Of a DNA stretch of 64,000 bases, positions 20,577 to 31,482 are shown piece after piece. The first letter of the stretch is position 1. Each line of letters begins with the position of its first letter. The DNA is from Morganella psychrotolerans (GTDB taxonomy: Bacteria; Pseudomonadota; Gammaproteobacteria; Enterobacterales; Enterobacteriaceae). The stretch lies in the NCBI RefSeq assembly GCF_001676055.1, contig NZ_LZEX01000034.1:248001-312000 (forward strand). The letters are read 5' to 3'. Both the position numbers and the translations under genes were made by a program. The notes beneath the pieces were generated by a model. It worked only from the letters and a program-made list of their open reading frames with translations, made no database searches and had not been told where the DNA came from.

Positions 20577-21746
20577 ATGCTTGAGCTGTTGTTTCTTCTG
20601 TTACCTATTGCCGCCGCCTATGGCTGGTACATGGGGCGACGCAGCGCACAGCAGAATCAACAACAACATGCTGACCGCCTGTCACGTGATTACGTGGCAG
20701 GGGTAAACTTTTTACTCTCTGATCAGCAGGATAAAGCCGTTGATTTGTTCCTTGATATGCTTAAAGAGGACAGCTCCGCTTTTGAGGCACACCTGACCCT
20801 GGGCAACTTATTCCGCTCCCGCGGTGAAGTGGAACGTGCCATCCGCATCCATCAGTCTCTGATGGAAAGTGCCTCTCTCTCTTACGAACAACGCCTTCTC
20901 GCCACTCAGCAACTGGGTCGCGACTATGTTGCCGCCGGTGTGTATGACCGTGCGGAAGCGCTGTTTTTACAGCTGATTGATGAAGCTGATTTCAGACAAA
21001 GTGCACTCCAGTCTCTGTTATCTATCTACCAGTCCACCAGTGACTGGAGTAAAGCTATTGATGTTGCGGAAAAACTCCTGAAGCAAGGGGATACCGGGCA
21101 GCGGGAGAATATTGCCAATTTTTATTGTGAACTGGCTTTGCAGGCGCTGGGCAGTGATAACACAGACGGCGCGTTTGCTTGTTTGTCAAAAGCAGCAGGC
21201 GCTGATAAAAATTGTGCCCGTGTGTCGATTATGCAGGGGCGCATTTATATTGATCGCGGTGATTATCAAAAGGCCGTGGATGTATTGAAACGGGTATTTG
21301 ATCAGGATAAAGAGATGGTCAGCGAAACGCTGCCCATGCTGGAAACCTGTTATACAAAGCTGGAGCAGCCGGCGGAATGGGCAGAATACCTGCTTATCTG
21401 TTCCGATGAAAACATCGGGGCAACGGCTGAGCTGTATCTTGCTGATATTATCGAAAAACAGGAAGGTCCTGAGATGGCGATCACCTATGTGAACCGCCAG
21501 TTACAGCGCCATCCGACAATGCGTTTATTCTGCCGCCTGATGGAATATTATCTGTCAGAAGCAGAAGAGGGCCGCGCCAAAGAGAGCCTCGGCCAGCTGC
21601 GCAACATGGTGGGTGAACAAATCCGCACCAAACCGGATTACCGCTGCGGAAAATGCGGGTTTACCTCCCACGCCCTGTACTGGCATTGTCCGTCCTGCCG
21701 GTCATGGGATACTATCAAGCCTATCAGGGGTTTGGACGGACAGTGA
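20577..21746 (+). CDS. lapB: Lipopolysaccharide assembly protein LapB (YciM)
   Basis: Inner-membrane-anchored TPR protein that works with FtsH to degrade LpxC and limit LPS synthesis. 389 residues, the E. coli length. One N-terminal membrane segment (about residues 2-18), then multiple TPR repeats through about residue 340, then a rubredoxin-like zinc site CGKCGF...CPSCRSW near the C-terminus. It is 5 bases after lapA and 49 bases before pyrF, so the four genes lapA-lapB-pyrF-yciH are probably one operon. Confidence 0.97.
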   Translation: MLELLFLLLPIAAAYGWYMGRRSAQQNQQQHADRLSRDYVAGVNFLLSDQQDKAVDLFLDMLKEDSSAFEAHLTLGNLFRSRGEVERAIRIHQSLMESASLSYEQRLLATQQLGRDYVAAGVYDRAEALFLQLIDEADFRQSALQSLLSIYQSTSDWSKAIDVAEKLLKQGDTGQRENIANFYCELALQALGSDNTDGAFACLSKAAGADKNCARVSIMQGRIYIDRGDYQKAVDVLKRVFDQDKEMVSETLPMLETCYTKLEQPAEWAEYLLICSDENIGATAELYLADIIEKQEGPEMAITYVNRQLQRHPTMRLFCRLMEYYLSEAEEGRAKESLGQLRNMVGEQIRTKPDYRCGKCGFTSHALYWHCPSCRSWDTIKPIRGLDGQ

Positions 21747-21795
21747 CAACGTCACATTTACCCGTATCATCCACGAAACCACAGGTAATAAATTC

Positions 21796-22527
21796 ATGAC
21801 ATCTCTCATGTTACGCGCCGGGAATGCAAATATTGCATCGCCTGTCATTGTTGCGCTTGATTACGACAATCTGAATAACGCCCTGGAATTTGCTGACCGC
21901 ATCGATCCCTCACAGTGCCGCCTGAAAGTCGGCAAAGAACTGTTTACGTTATACGGACCGGATTGTGTCCGCGCATTGCAACAGCGCGGGTTTGAGGTGT
22001 TTCTCGACCTGAAATTCCATGATATTCCGAATACCACGGCACACGCGGTGCGGGCGGCGGCTGAACTGGGTGTCTGGATGGTTAATGTCCACGCATCCGG
22101 TGGTGCGCGCATGATGACCGCGGCGAAAGAGATCTTGCTGCCATTCGGCAAAGATGCGCCGCTGCTGATTGCAGTGACTGTACTGACCAGTATGGAGCAG
22201 AGTGATCTTGCCGGTATCGGGCTGGATATCTCTCCGGCAGAGCAGGCATTGCGCCTCGCCCGCCTGACAAAAGATTGCGGGCTGGATGGTGTGGTGTGCT
22301 CCGCACATGAAGCACAATTACTGAAGCAGTCTCTTGGTCAGCGTTTTAAATTAGTGACACCGGGGATCCGTCCCGAAGGCAGCGATGCCGGTGATCAGCG
22401 CCGTATCATGACGCCGTGTGCTGCTGTCAGTGCCGGGGTGGATTATATGGTTATCGGACGTCCGGTTACCCGCAGCGACGATCCGCTGGCGGCATTGCAG
22501 GCAATTAATGCCTCATTGGGAGTATGA
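21796..22527 (+). CDS. pyrF: Orotidine 5'-phosphate decarboxylase PyrF
   Basis: Last step of UMP synthesis. 243 residues from the ATG at 21796. The frame is open upstream to 21613 but that part overlaps lapB and does not belong to the family. The active-site signature [10 protein letters not shown] with its Lys, the VIVALDY strand and [17 protein letters not shown] near the C-terminus are present. The stop lies two bases before the yciH start. Confidence 0.97.
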   Translation: MTSLMLRAGNANIASPVIVALDYDNLNNALEFADRIDPSQCRLKVGKELFTLYGPDCVRALQQRGFEVFLDLKFHDIPNTTAHAVRAAAELGVWMVNVHASGGARMMTAAKEILLPFGKDAPLLIAVTVLTSMEQSDLAGIGLDISPAEQALRLARLTKDCGLDGVVCSAHEAQLLKQSLGQRFKLVTPGIRPEGSDAGDQRRIMTPCAAVSAGVDYMVIGRPVTRSDDPLAALQAINASLGV

Positions 22528-22529
22528 GA

Positions 22530-22853
22530 ATGGACAACAATTCACGGCTGGTATACTCCACGGAAAGCGGGCGTATCGATGAGCCGCAGGTAAAAGCAGA
22601 GCGCCCGAAAGGTGACGGTATTGTCCGGATCCAGCGCCAGACCAGTGGTCGTAAAGGTAAGGGCGTTTGCCTGGTCACCGGTCTTGATCTTGATGATGCG
22701 GCACTGACCAGGCTGGCCGCAGAATTAAAAAAACGCTGCGGCTGCGGTGGTGCGCTGAAAGACGGCATAATTGAAATCCAGGGCGATAAGCGGGATTTAC
22801 TGAAAGAATTGCTGGAAGGAAAAGGCTTTAAAGTCAAACTTGCCGGTGGCTGA
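22530..22853 (+). CDS. yciH: YciH, SUI1/eIF1-like translation factor
   Basis: 107-residue homologue of eukaryotic eIF1. E. coli YciH affects initiator tRNA and start-codon fidelity and inhibits translation in vitro. The SUI1 core VRIQRQTSGRKGKGVC...LKKRCGCGGALKDG...IEIQGDKR is intact. GGGAG at 22518 is eight bases from this ATG but only two from the in-frame ATG at 22524, hence the start chosen. Immediately downstream of pyrF, coupled with it. Confidence 0.95.
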   Translation: MDNNSRLVYSTESGRIDEPQVKAERPKGDGIVRIQRQTSGRKGKGVCLVTGLDLDDAALTRLAAELKKRCGCGGALKDGIIEIQGDKRDLLKELLEGKGFKVKLAGG

Positions 22854-22888
22854 ATCTGAATGATCAGTATTGTTTGCCGTCGATAAAT

Positions 22889-22930
22889 AAAAAAACCGCC
22901 ATTATAAATTTAAATAATGGCGGTTTTTTG
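22889..22930. terminator. Bidirectional terminator between yciH and rnb
   Basis: A long symmetrical hairpin AAAAAACCGCCATTA / TAATGGCGGTTTTTT centred on an AT-rich loop. It lies between convergent operons and has T-runs on both strands. Confidence 0.93.
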
Positions 22931-22977
22931 TTATGCAGAATTATTTACAAAGTCTGCTGCACGGACAAACCGCAGAT

Positions 22978-24915
22978 TCAGACAGGGCGTGCCAGAATGT
23001 TGCGTGTTTCCATTTTCACTTCTGCAATCTTCACCGGGATAATATCATTAAGGCGATAACGGACTTCACCGTTGATAATCACTGAACCGGTTTCCTGGCT
23101 GCACTGTAATTCATCTTTTACCGGGTGAATAAAAGTACCCGGGATAAAGGCAACGGCACCGTTTTCTGTCAGACGGACACGGATACCACCGCGGGTGATA
23201 TCAATAATTTCCGCCGGGAACGGTGTGTCAGTACCCGCATAAGGGTGCAGATAACGGGCATATAACCAGTCTCCGACATCCCGCTCAGCCATACGGTTGG
23301 CACGACGGCGCTCAGCCAGATGTTCAGCCAGTTTCTCAGCTGGTTTTTCAGCCGGTTTACCGGCAATAATGGCTTTGAGTAACCGGTGATTGAGGATATC
23401 GCTGTATTTACGGATAGGCGATGTCCAGGTGGCGTAACCATCCAGCCCGAGACCGAAGTGTGGTCCTCTCTCCATCCGGACTTCCGCAAATGTCTGGAAG
23501 CGGCGGATACGGCTGTCGAGGAACTGTGTCGGCTGATTATCCAGTTCACGGCGCAGGCGGCAGAAGCCATCCAGTGTCAGCAACTCTTCAGCGGTAAAAT
23601 GAATGCCGTTTTCTGCCAGCAGCGCCACGGCCTGGTCAACGGTCAGCGGATCAAGGCCGGTATGCACGTTATACACACCAAAGCCCAGTTCTTTATCAAG
23701 CACCACGGCGGCGCAAATATTAGCCGTGATCATCGCTTCTTCCACAATGCGGTTGGCGCTGCGGCGATGTTCAGCGACGATATCCGTGACCACACCCTCT
23801 TTATCGAGAATAAAGCGGAAATCCGGTCTTTCTTTAAAGACCAGTGCATGAGTTTCACGCCACTGGTGACGACGCTGATACATTTCCTGTAATAACGCAA
23901 TCTGCTGACGGATGGTTTCATTGGCAGGGAGACGGTCTTGCGCGCCTTCCAGCAGATCAGAGACATCGTCATAAGCCAGTTTGGCTTTGGACTCAACCCA
24001 TGCCGCAAAGAAAGTGGCATCATCGGCCAGTGATCCGTCTTCATTTATGGATATCTGACACACAATCGCCGGGCGGCGGACATGAGGATGCAGAGAGCAG
24101 AGGTCATCGGACAGATTACGCGGCAGCATCGGGATATTGAAGCCCGGCAGGTAGTTGGTAAACGCGCGTTTATGTGCGATAGCATCCATTTCACTGCCCG
24201 CAGGAATATAAGCAGTCGGATCAGCAATGGCAATGGTCAGGCGAAGCTGGTTATTATCACCTTTGGTGATATAAAGCGCATCATCCATATCTTCAGTGGA
24301 TGCACTGTCAATGGTGACAAAATCCAGGTGTGTCAGGTCAGTACGGGGCAGGTCATCATCAGCCAGTTTGGCTTCAACCGGCTCCGGCTCTTTCAGAGCA
24401 TGCTGGTGACGGGTCAGTGTGACCCACCACGGTGCGTAATGATCATCGGCATGCGTAATAAACCCGGTAATTTCAGCATGGAAACTGCGGTCCCCCTTTA
24501 ACGGATGGCGGCGCATTTCTGCCACAGCCCAGTCACCTTGTGCGAACGTGTGCTCAACGTTTTTTGCCGGGCGGCACGGGATTGAATCTTTTAACAGCGG
24601 GTGATCCGGAATTATCCAGAGACGTTCATCATTTTCTTTACGCTGTACACGCCCGACAAAGCGGTCGAGGAACGGCATAACCAGTGTTTCAGGCTCTGCA
24701 ACATCTTTATTATTCACACTGTGAATAGCGGCGGTAATGCGGTCACCGTGCATCACTTTTTTCATGTGCGGTGGCGGAATAAAATAGGATTTTTGTCCGT
24801 CAACTTCGAGGAAACCGTAGCCTTTGTCTGTACCTTTAACGATACCTTCGACGCGCAGTGTTTGACCGTGGAGCTGTTGCTTTAGCTGATTTAACAGCGG
24901 GTTATCTTGAAACAT
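22978..24915 (-). CDS. rnb: Exoribonuclease II RNase II
   Basis: 3'-to-5' hydrolytic exoribonuclease. 645 residues from the ATG at 24915 ([17 protein letters not shown]), one more than E. coli. The open frame continues upstream to 25368 through nth and is not coding. Cold-shock domains at the N-terminus, the RNB catalytic core with [12 protein letters not shown] and a C-terminal S1 domain ending [11 protein letters not shown] are intact. Here it follows nth on the same strand with a 100-base gap, whereas in E. coli the two genes are far apart. Confidence 0.96.
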   Translation of the reverse strand: MFQDNPLLNQLKQQLHGQTLRVEGIVKGTDKGYGFLEVDGQKSYFIPPPHMKKVMHGDRITAAIHSVNNKDVAEPETLVMPFLDRFVGRVQRKENDERLWIIPDHPLLKDSIPCRPAKNVEHTFAQGDWAVAEMRRHPLKGDRSFHAEITGFITHADDHYAPWWVTLTRHQHALKEPEPVEAKLADDDLPRTDLTHLDFVTIDSASTEDMDDALYITKGDNNQLRLTIAIADPTAYIPAGSEMDAIAHKRAFTNYLPGFNIPMLPRNLSDDLCSLHPHVRRPAIVCQISINEDGSLADDATFFAAWVESKAKLAYDDVSDLLEGAQDRLPANETIRQQIALLQEMYQRRHQWRETHALVFKERPDFRFILDKEGVVTDIVAEHRRSANRIVEEAMITANICAAVVLDKELGFGVYNVHTGLDPLTVDQAVALLAENGIHFTAEELLTLDGFCRLRRELDNQPTQFLDSRIRRFQTFAEVRMERGPHFGLGLDGYATWTSPIRKYSDILNHRLLKAIIAGKPAEKPAEKLAEHLAERRRANRMAERDVGDWLYARYLHPYAGTDTPFPAEIIDITRGGIRVRLTENGAVAFIPGTFIHPVKDELQCSQETGSVIINGEVRYRLNDIIPVKIAEVKMETRNILARPV

Positions 24916-25015
24916 AGGATCCCGTACTGGTTGGGTGATCAAATTTGATGTTATTTTACGCGAATTCACGCTGTCCGCAAGCACAGAGGACAATTTCTGT
25001 TTAATCCGCAGTGAA

Positions 25016-25657
25016 TTATTCCTCCGGATAGACCTTTTCGCCAAATTCACATAAATCTTCGATAATACATGAGCCGCAGCGGGGTTTGCGGGCAATACAG
25101 GTATAACGTCCGTGCAGTATAAACCAGTGATGGCAGTCGACTTTAAACTCAGCCGGAACAACCCGTAATAATTTTTGTTCCACTTCATCAACATTTTTAC
25201 CGGGGGCAAACTTTGTGCGGTTACAGACGCGGAAAATATGAGTATCAACAGCAATAGTCGGCCAGCCGAATGCCGTATTGAGCACGACATTGGCGGTTTT
25301 CCGCCCGACACCGGGCAGCGCTTCAAGTGCCGCGCGATCTTCGGGAACCTCTCCGTGATGGAGTTCAATCAGCATCCGGCAGGTTTTAATCACATTTTCG
25401 GCTTTGGTATTAAATAACCCGATAGTTTTGATATAGGTTTTTACGCCGTCCACACCCAGCGCCAGTATGGCCTGCGGGGTATTGGCAACAGCATAAAGCG
25501 GACGGGTGGCTTTATTGACGCTCACATCAGTCGCCTGAGCGGATAACAAAACAGAGATAAGCAGTTCAAACGGTGAACTGAACATCAGTTCTGTGGTGGG
25601 TTGCGGGTTGTTATCCCGCAGGCGGGTCAGAATTTCAATACGTTTTTCTTTATTCAT
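25016..25657 (-). CDS. nth: Endonuclease III Nth
   Basis: DNA glycosylase/AP lyase for oxidised pyrimidines. 213 residues. The helix-hairpin-helix [17 protein letters not shown] holds the catalytic Lys, the catalytic Asp is in [10 protein letters not shown], and the C-terminal [4Fe-4S] loop has [17 protein letters not shown] (C-x6-C-x2-C-x5-C). It is 31 bases after rsxE, the same operon position as in E. coli. Confidence 0.98.
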   Translation of the reverse strand: MNKEKRIEILTRLRDNNPQPTTELMFSSPFELLISVLLSAQATDVSVNKATRPLYAVANTPQAILALGVDGVKTYIKTIGLFNTKAENVIKTCRMLIELHHGEVPEDRAALEALPGVGRKTANVVLNTAFGWPTIAVDTHIFRVCNRTKFAPGKNVDEVEQKLLRVVPAEFKVDCHHWFILHGRYTCIARKPRCGSCIIEDLCEFGEKVYPEE

Positions 25658-25688
25658 AACGACATTGGCTCATTAATCCTGAATCATT

Positions 25689-26393
25689 TTATCTGACCAG
25701 ATGGCTTCCGCATCCTTTTTCAGTTTCATAGACTCTTACGTCTGACACATTTTTGCGTTTTTTCATCTTTTCATCAATAAGATACTTGGCGGCAAGCATT
25801 AAGCCAAGCCCGATAAACGCGCCCGGCGGTAACATTGCCAGTAAAAACGGGGTATCAAGATGCAATATATCCACCCGCAGGACTTTTGCCCAATCACCGA
25901 GCAGCAGGTCAGCGCCGTCAAACAGGGTACCGTTTCCGAGGATTTCGCGCATGGCGCCGAGCACAAACAGCGCAGCAGTTGACCCCAGCCCCATTGCAAG
26001 ACCATCTATTGCGGAAGGAAAAATGGCATTTTTTGCCGCAAATGCTTCGGCACGTCCAATCACAATGCAGTTGGTGACTATCAGCGGGATAAATATGCCG
26101 AGTGATTGATATAACCCGAATGCATAGGCGTTGATCAGTAACTGAACGGCGGTCACGACAGAGGCAATCAGCATCACGTAAATCGGGATGCGGATTTCTG
26201 ACGGGATCCAGCGGCGCAGGGCGGATACCGCAATATTTGTGCAGCAGAGCACCAGGGTGGTCGCCAGCCCCAGTCCCAGTGCGTTTGTGACCGTGGAGGA
26301 CACCGCAAGCAGCGGGCACAACCCCAGCACCTGAACCAGTGCTGAGTTATTTCTCCATAAACCATCAGCGAATAACGTTTTGACCTGACTCAT
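25689..26393 (-). CDS. rsxE: Electron transport complex subunit RsxE
   Basis: Membrane subunit of the Rsx (Rnf-type) ferredoxin/NADH electron transport complex, which in E. coli keeps SoxR reduced. 234 residues with about six hydrophobic helices; [24 protein letters not shown] is the family segment with the membrane Cys. The start overlaps the rsxG stop by one base. Confidence 0.96.
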   Translation of the reverse strand: MSQVKTLFADGLWRNNSALVQVLGLCPLLAVSSTVTNALGLGLATTLVLCCTNIAVSALRRWIPSEIRIPIYVMLIASVVTAVQLLINAYAFGLYQSLGIFIPLIVTNCIVIGRAEAFAAKNAIFPSAIDGLAMGLGSTAALFVLGAMREILGNGTLFDGADLLLGDWAKVLRVDILHLDTPFLLAMLPPGAFIGLGLMLAAKYLIDEKMKKRKNVSDVRVYETEKGCGSHLVR

Positions 26394-27019
26394 TATTCTG
26401 CTCCGCAGTGTGGTAATTCAGTTAATTGTGGCGGCAGTGTTTGTATATATACAGCCGTTTTTCTCACGGCATTAACAACCGCGCGTGGCGTGATTGTCGC
26501 ACCGGTGAACTGATCAAAATCACCGCCATCTTTTTTGACCGCCCAGTGCGGATCAGTGGCGGAATCGACATGTTTGCCGCTCAGCGTGGTTATCCAGTCT
26601 GAAATCCGGGTATCAATTTTATCCCCCAACCCCGGGGTTTCTTTATGCTCAGTTACCCGGCTGCCCAATACGGTCTGGTTAAAATCAGCGGCAACCAGTA
26701 ACTGAATGGCGCCGGAATAGCCGTCCGGCGCGGTAGATTCAAGCACTGCCGCAACCGGTTCACCATTTTTGCGGGCAACATACAGGCGGTGAGGCAGATT
26801 ATTGCCGAGCATCGGGTCGGTCACAAGGTAACATTCCGCAATCATATCATTATCATACATTCCGGCGGGCAGAATTTGGGCAAACAGCGCTTTTTGCTGC
26901 TCAGCCGCCTGCTGCTCAATTGCCGGTTTGGTCAGCGTATAGACAAACCCGCTCAGACCGGTGGTTCCGGCGGCAAACAGGGCGAGGATCAGCCCGTAAC
27001 GGCGCAATGTGGCAATCAT
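26393..27019 (-). CDS. rsxG: Electron transport complex subunit RsxG
   Basis: Periplasm-facing flavoprotein subunit. 208 residues with an N-terminal membrane anchor (about residues 9-31) and an FMN_bind domain. The covalent FMN attachment motif is [11 protein letters not shown], where the Thr before ITP carries phosphodiester-linked FMN in this family. The gene overlaps rsxD by four bases and rsxE by one. Confidence 0.96.
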   Translation of the reverse strand: MIATLRRYGLILALFAAGTTGLSGFVYTLTKPAIEQQAAEQQKALFAQILPAGMYDNDMIAECYLVTDPMLGNNLPHRLYVARKNGEPVAAVLESTAPDGYSGAIQLLVAADFNQTVLGSRVTEHKETPGLGDKIDTRISDWITTLSGKHVDSATDPHWAVKKDGGDFDQFTGATITPRAVVNAVRKTAVYIQTLPPQLTELPHCGAE

Positions 27020-28110
27020 TTATTTCCCCGTTTATGCCCGTAAACACGGGGTTGCGTATAGGTATCAATCAGTGGCACGGTGATATTGGCCAGCAGAACA
27101 GAAAATGCGACAGCATCCGGATACCCGCCGTAAACGCGGATAACCCATAATAAAAGCCCAATTAGTGCGCCGTAAATCAGGCGACCACGCGGGGTGGTGG
27201 AAGCGGTAACCGGGTCTGTGGCGATAAAAAATGCGCCCAGCATGGTAGCCCCCGAAAACAGCTGAATAACCGGCGTGGAAAAATGTGCGGGATCCATCAG
27301 ATAGCCAATGGTTGCCAGCACAGTGAGTGTCCCCAGCATTGCTGCCGGTACCTGCCAGGCGATGACACGGCGGTTTAACAAAATACAGCCGCCGATCAGA
27401 TACCCGATATTAATCCACTGCCAGCCAATACCTGCAACAGAGCCCTGCAATACCGGTTGTAAGAGGATCTCATTCATATCGCGGGTCAGAAGTCCGGTTT
27501 TAAAGCTGTCCAGCGGTGTTGCCTGGCTCATGCCGTCGGCTCCTGCGCGTAACTGCTCTAATGTCAGTCCCTGATCGGATAATCCGCTGAAAATCACATG
27601 AAGACTGTCGCTGACTGAAATCGGCATGATTTGCAGACTTTCCGGCGGCAGCCAGCCTGTCATCTGAACCGGGAAGGAGATAAGCAGCACCACATAACCG
27701 ACCATCGCAGGGTTAAACGGATTCTGACCCAGCCCGCCATACAGATGTTTGGCAATAATCACGGCAAAGAATGTACCGGTGACAATCAGCCACCAGGGGG
27801 CGAGCGGCGGAATACTGACCGCAAGGAGTACGGCGGTGACCAGCGCGGAATTATCTTTAAGATAAGGTATTACCGGCTGTTTGCGCAGACGGACAGCGAC
27901 GCTTTCGGCAACGATGGCTGTGGCGGCGGCAATCAGTATCTGAATAAGTGTACCGATCCCGAAGAACCAGAGCTGTGCGGCAACGCCCGGCAGCATGGCG
28001 ATAACAACCCACAGCATAATGGCGGACGTATTGTCGCGGTTATGTGTGAACGGTGACCCTGCTATTTTCAGCCGGTGCGGTGTGTTTGAGGAAACGGACC
28101 TAAATTTCAT
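27016..28110 (-). CDS. rsxD: Electron transport complex subunit RsxD
   Basis: Polytopic membrane subunit (NqrB/RnfD family), 364 residues with about nine to ten hydrophobic helices. The flavinylation motif [21 protein letters not shown] is present, and the [17 protein letters not shown] loop is conserved. It lies two bases after rsxC and overlaps rsxG. Confidence 0.96.
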   Translation of the reverse strand: MKFRSVSSNTPHRLKIAGSPFTHNRDNTSAIMLWVVIAMLPGVAAQLWFFGIGTLIQILIAAATAIVAESVAVRLRKQPVIPYLKDNSALVTAVLLAVSIPPLAPWWLIVTGTFFAVIIAKHLYGGLGQNPFNPAMVGYVVLLISFPVQMTGWLPPESLQIMPISVSDSLHVIFSGLSDQGLTLEQLRAGADGMSQATPLDSFKTGLLTRDMNEILLQPVLQGSVAGIGWQWINIGYLIGGCILLNRRVIAWQVPAAMLGTLTVLATIGYLMDPAHFSTPVIQLFSGATMLGAFFIATDPVTASTTPRGRLIYGALIGLLLWVIRVYGGYPDAVAFSVLLANITVPLIDTYTQPRVYGHKRGNK

Positions 28111-28112
28111 GC

Positions 28113-30017
28113 TTATATCGCTTCATTATCAGTAGTTTTTTCAGCGGCCTGCGCGGCTTTTTTTGCTTTGGCACGGGCAATGGCAGCAGCAACAGCGGCT
28201 TTGCGCGGATCAACATCGGCTTCCGGCGCAGCTACCGGTTCAGGTGCACTGTGCGTTTCACCGCTTTGCTCAGCGGCCTGTGCCGCTTTCTTGGCTTTGG
28301 CACGGGCAATGGCAGCAGCAACAGCGGCTTTGCGCGGATCGGTGTCAGTTTCTGCGGTTACATCATCAGGGACAGACACTGAAGCAGCGGCTTTTTCTGC
28401 CTGACGCGCCCGTGCCTGTGCTTTTCTGGCTTCACGGGCAGCAATGACAGCGCTGTTATCCGGCAATACCGTCGGGTTGATAGTAATTGTGCCGCCTGCG
28501 GTGGTATTTTTTTCTTTCACCCGGGCAAGAGCTGCACTGATGGCAGAGCTGTCTTTTTCATCCACCTGTACAGCGGCTTTTTTATGCCGTACATCGCGGG
28601 CTTCTTTTTCGCGGGCAAGGCGGGCTTGTCTGGCTTCAAAGCGAACTTTTGCATCCGCTGCCCGCTGCGTTTCGTTGCGGATCTCAATAATCTGTGCTTT
28701 TTCCTGCCGGTAATATTGCACCAGCGGGATATTGGACGGGCAGACCCAGGCGCAGGCGCCGCACTCTATACAGTCAAATAAATGGTGTTGTTCTGCTTTC
28801 TCGTGCTCTTTGCCTTTGCTGAACCAGTATAATTGCTGCGGCAGCAAACCGGCAGGACAGGCATCCGCACAGTGACTGCAACGGATACAAGCCTCTTCCG
28901 GCGCTTCGGGCTGCATCTCATCTGAGGTCGGCGCAAGAATACAGTTACAGATTTTCACTACCGGTACATTGAGATCCGGCAGGGTAAAGCCCATCAGCGG
29001 GCCGCCCATAACCACCATTTGCTGGTGCTGTGGGTTAAATCCGGCTTGTTCCAGCAGGAAACGTACCGGCGTGCCGAGGCGCGTCCAGAAATTTCCCGGC
29101 GTATTAACTGCTTCACCGGTGACGGTGACCACGCGCTCAATCAGCGGCTCTCCGTCAACAATGGCACGTTTTATGGCAACCACTGTGCCGACGTTTTGCA
29201 TCAGCACGCCGATATCAGATGAACGCCCGCCGGAAGGCACTTCCCGCCCGGTCAGAATTTTTGTCAGTTGCTTAGCGCCGCCGGACGGGTATTTTGTCGG
29301 GATCACCCGCACATGTATTTGTGCTTCCCCTGCGGTGACTTCACGCAGGGCGGCAATCGCTTCAGGTTTATTATCTTCAATGCCGATTAACACCTGTGTT
29401 GGTGCCAGCAGATGCATCAGGATGTGAATACCGGTCAGAATTTCTCCGCCATGCTCCTGCATCAGGCGATCATCCGCCGTGATATAGGGTTCACACTCTG
29501 CGGCATTGATAATCAGGGTGCGGATAAGGTCACCGCCGCCTTTAAGTTTGCTGGCAGTCGGGAAGCCTGCGCCACCCAGCCCGGCAATTCCCGCCTGATG
29601 AATGCGGTCAGTCAGTTCGGTTTTACTCAGTGAGCAAAAGTCAGGTGTTTTTTCAGCAGAATACGCCGTATCCAACCCGTCAGTCTGTATACGGACACAC
29701 GGCGCGGTCAGTCCGGACGGGTGTGCGGTCACACAAGGTTCAATCGCGGTGATAACCCCGGATGAGGTGGCGTGAACCGGTAATGTGCGCCCGGTGCCGG
29801 TTGTCAGTGGCTGACCTTTAAGAACGTGTTCACCCGGGCGGACAATCAGGTCGCCTTCGTTGCCGATATGTTGTTGCAGCGGAATAATCAGTTCCGGCGG
29901 GACAGGGCAGACACGCATCGGCGTGCGGGAGGATTGCACTTTCATTTCCGGCGGATGAATACCACCGTCAAAATCCCAGACCCGGTTTTTTTTCAATAAA
30001 TTGAGTAAATTAAACAT
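28113..30017 (-). CDS. rsxC: Electron transport complex subunit RsxC
   Basis: Peripheral subunit that binds NADH/FMN and two [4Fe-4S] clusters. 634 residues. The NqrF/complex I 51 kDa-like core has [13 protein letters not shown] and [12 protein letters not shown]; the ferredoxin part shows [15 protein letters not shown] and [16 protein letters not shown]. The C-terminal 170 residues are Ala/Lys/Arg-rich, and contain two near-identical [20 protein letters not shown] repeats 43 residues apart. RsxC length varies between species because of this tail. It lies 5 bases after rsxB. Confidence 0.97.
   Translation of the reverse strand: MFNLLNLLKKNRVWDFDGGIHPPEMKVQSSRTPMRVCPVPPELIIPLQQHIGNEGDLIVRPGEHVLKGQPLTTGTGRTLPVHATSSGVITAIEPCVTAHPSGLTAPCVRIQTDGLDTAYSAEKTPDFCSLSKTELTDRIHQAGIAGLGGAGFPTASKLKGGGDLIRTLIINAAECEPYITADDRLMQEHGGEILTGIHILMHLLAPTQVLIGIEDNKPEAIAALREVTAGEAQIHVRVIPTKYPSGGAKQLTKILTGREVPSGGRSSDIGVLMQNVGTVVAIKRAIVDGEPLIERVVTVTGEAVNTPGNFWTRLGTPVRFLLEQAGFNPQHQQMVVMGGPLMGFTLPDLNVPVVKICNCILAPTSDEMQPEAPEEACIRCSHCADACPAGLLPQQLYWFSKGKEHEKAEQHHLFDCIECGACAWVCPSNIPLVQYYRQEKAQIIEIRNETQRAADAKVRFEARQARLAREKEARDVRHKKAAVQVDEKDSSAISAALARVKEKNTTAGGTITINPTVLPDNSAVIAAREARKAQARARQAEKAAASVSVPDDVTAETDTDPRKAAVAAAIARAKAKKAAQAAEQSGETHSAPEPVAAPEADVDPRKAAVAAAIARAKAKKAAQAAEKTTDNEAI
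28142..28342 (-). repeat. Tandem repeat in the 3' end of rsxC
   Basis: 47 bases at 28165-28211 are identical to 28294-28340, a period of 129 bases or 43 codons. The repeat encodes the Ala/Lys-rich [20 protein letters not shown] module. Its in-frame period means copy number could change without breaking rsxC. Confidence 0.9.
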
Positions 30018-30022
30018 AAAAC

Positions 30023-30631
30023 TTATGACGCCTCAATCTGAACGGGTTTGACCGGGGATGCGGCGGGTTCTGCCGGAATATTTCTGACAGGAATACTGTT
30101 TAAGTCCCATTTCCAGTTGCGGGTCGTGGTGGCTACAGGGATCATTTCGATACAATCCACAGGACATGGCGATACACACAAATCACAGCCGGTGCAGAGA
30201 TCTTCAATCACGGTGTGCATAGCGCGGGTGGCGCCGACAATCGCATCCACCGGGCACGCCTGAATACATTTCGTGCAGCCGATGCACTGGTCTTCATGAA
30301 TAAAGGCCACTTTACGGACAGGATTCAGGGCGGATTCGTCACCGTCGAGCGGCTGCGGATCCACACCCAGCATATCGGCCAGTTTCAGCATCACCTGCTC
30401 ACCGCCCGGCGCACAGCGGTTTATCGCACCACCATTGGCAACAGATTCCGCATAAGGGCGGCAGCCTGGAAACCCGCATTGTCCGCACTGGCTTTGCGGC
30501 AGAATATCGTCGATTTTATCAACAATCGGATCTTCCTCCACCTTAAAGCGGCGTGAGGCATAGCCGAGTATCACCCCGAACAGCAGCCCGAACAGGCTGA
30601 GTACGGCGACAGCAATCCATATAATCGTCAT
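30023..30631 (-). CDS. rsxB: Electron transport complex subunit RsxB
   Basis: Iron-sulfur subunit of the Rsx complex, 202 residues. An N-terminal membrane helix (about residues 3-25) leads to a four-Cys cluster domain starting CGQCGFPGC, then two ferredoxin clusters in [15 protein letters not shown] and [15 protein letters not shown]. The start overlaps the rsxA stop by one base. Confidence 0.97.
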   Translation of the reverse strand: MTIIWIAVAVLSLFGLLFGVILGYASRRFKVEEDPIVDKIDDILPQSQCGQCGFPGCRPYAESVANGGAINRCAPGGEQVMLKLADMLGVDPQPLDGDESALNPVRKVAFIHEDQCIGCTKCIQACPVDAIVGATRAMHTVIEDLCTGCDLCVSPCPVDCIEMIPVATTTRNWKWDLNSIPVRNIPAEPAASPVKPVQIEAS

Positions 30632-31212
30632 CAGAATTTCACCAGACCACTGAAGCCCATAAAGGCGAGAGACATCAGACCGGCAGTGACCAGCCCGATA
30701 GACGCACCCCGGAAGGGCGCCGGAACATCGGCGGTTGCCAGTCGTTCACGGATAGCGGCAAACAGCACCATCACCAGTGAGAAACCGGCGGCGGCACCAA
30801 ACCCGTAAACGGCGGATTGCAGAAAGTTATGAGACAGATTGATGTTCAGCAGTGCCACGCCGAGCACGGCGCAGTTAGTGGTGATAAGCGGCAGGAAAAT
30901 ACCCAGCAGCCGGTAAAGTGCCGGGCTGGTTTTGCGTACCACCATTTCAGTGAACTGAACCACAACGGCTATCACAAGGATAAAGCTCAATGTACGCAGA
31001 TACAGAATATCCAACGGGATCAGGACAAAGGTATCCATCAGCCACGAGCAGACAGAGGCGAGCGTCATCACAAATGTGGTGGCAAACCCCATACCGATAG
31101 CAGTTTCTAATTTTTTGGAGACCCCCATAAAGGGGCACAACCCTAAGAATTTGACGAGAACGAAGTTATTCACTAACACAGTTCCGACAAACAATAATAA
31201 GTAGTCAGCCAT
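30631..31212 (-). CDS. rsxA: Electron transport complex subunit RsxA
   Basis: First gene of the rsxABCDGE-nth operon. 193 residues from the ATG at 31212, the E. coli length. The frame extends four codons up to 31224 but [28 protein letters not shown] is the family start. Six hydrophobic helices; the paired segments LGLCPF and [12 protein letters not shown] contain the conserved membrane Cys residues that bind an intramembrane iron-sulfur site with RsxE. Confidence 0.97.
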   Translation of the reverse strand: MADYLLLFVGTVLVNNFVLVKFLGLCPFMGVSKKLETAIGMGFATTFVMTLASVCSWLMDTFVLIPLDILYLRTLSFILVIAVVVQFTEMVVRKTSPALYRLLGIFLPLITTNCAVLGVALLNINLSHNFLQSAVYGFGAAAGFSLVMVLFAAIRERLATADVPAPFRGASIGLVTAGLMSLAFMGFSGLVKF

Positions 31213-31281
31213 TACAATGCCCAAAGCGAGTCACATGAAATACAAAAAACCGGTCATTACCGGAAAACGGATGAAATGATA

Positions 31282-31314
31282 ACAATCCCGGGCGCCCAAA
31301 GTTATCGGGATTGT
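31282..31314. promoter_or_regulatory. Inverted repeat between rsxA and ydgJ
   Basis: ACAATCCCG (31282-31290) and CGGGATTGT (31306-31314) form a perfect nine-base inverted repeat with a 15-base spacer in the divergent intergenic region. It could be an operator or an mRNA hairpin; no regulator is recognised. Confidence 0.4.
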
Positions 31315-31482
31315 GTGAAAGGCGGTATAACTGAGTGTATCAGAATGAAAAAGCGGCAGAATGTAATAAAAATGCGCACAAGGTTTGCGTCCCCGAATCT
31401 GTTAGTGTTACTTTTCAGGGTGATTGTTTCATTCTGACTGTATATTTTTATCCTTTAACGTGACAATCCCCCGGAGAATGTG

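Noticed and set aside
21613-21795. N-terminal extension of pyrF
   Set aside because: It lies inside the lapB C-terminal coding region and is absent from the PyrF family.
24916-25368. N-terminal extension of rnb to 796 residues
   Set aside because: It overlaps nth on the same strand in another frame, and the family start MFQDNPLL at 24915 gives the normal length.
26436-26455. LexA-like CTGTATATATAC sequence in rsxG
   Set aside because: The second half is AAAC and not ACAG, and it lies within a coding region.
28163-28447. Plus-strand repetitive ORF opposite rsxC
   Set aside because: It is a shadow of the rsxC tandem repeat on the other strand.
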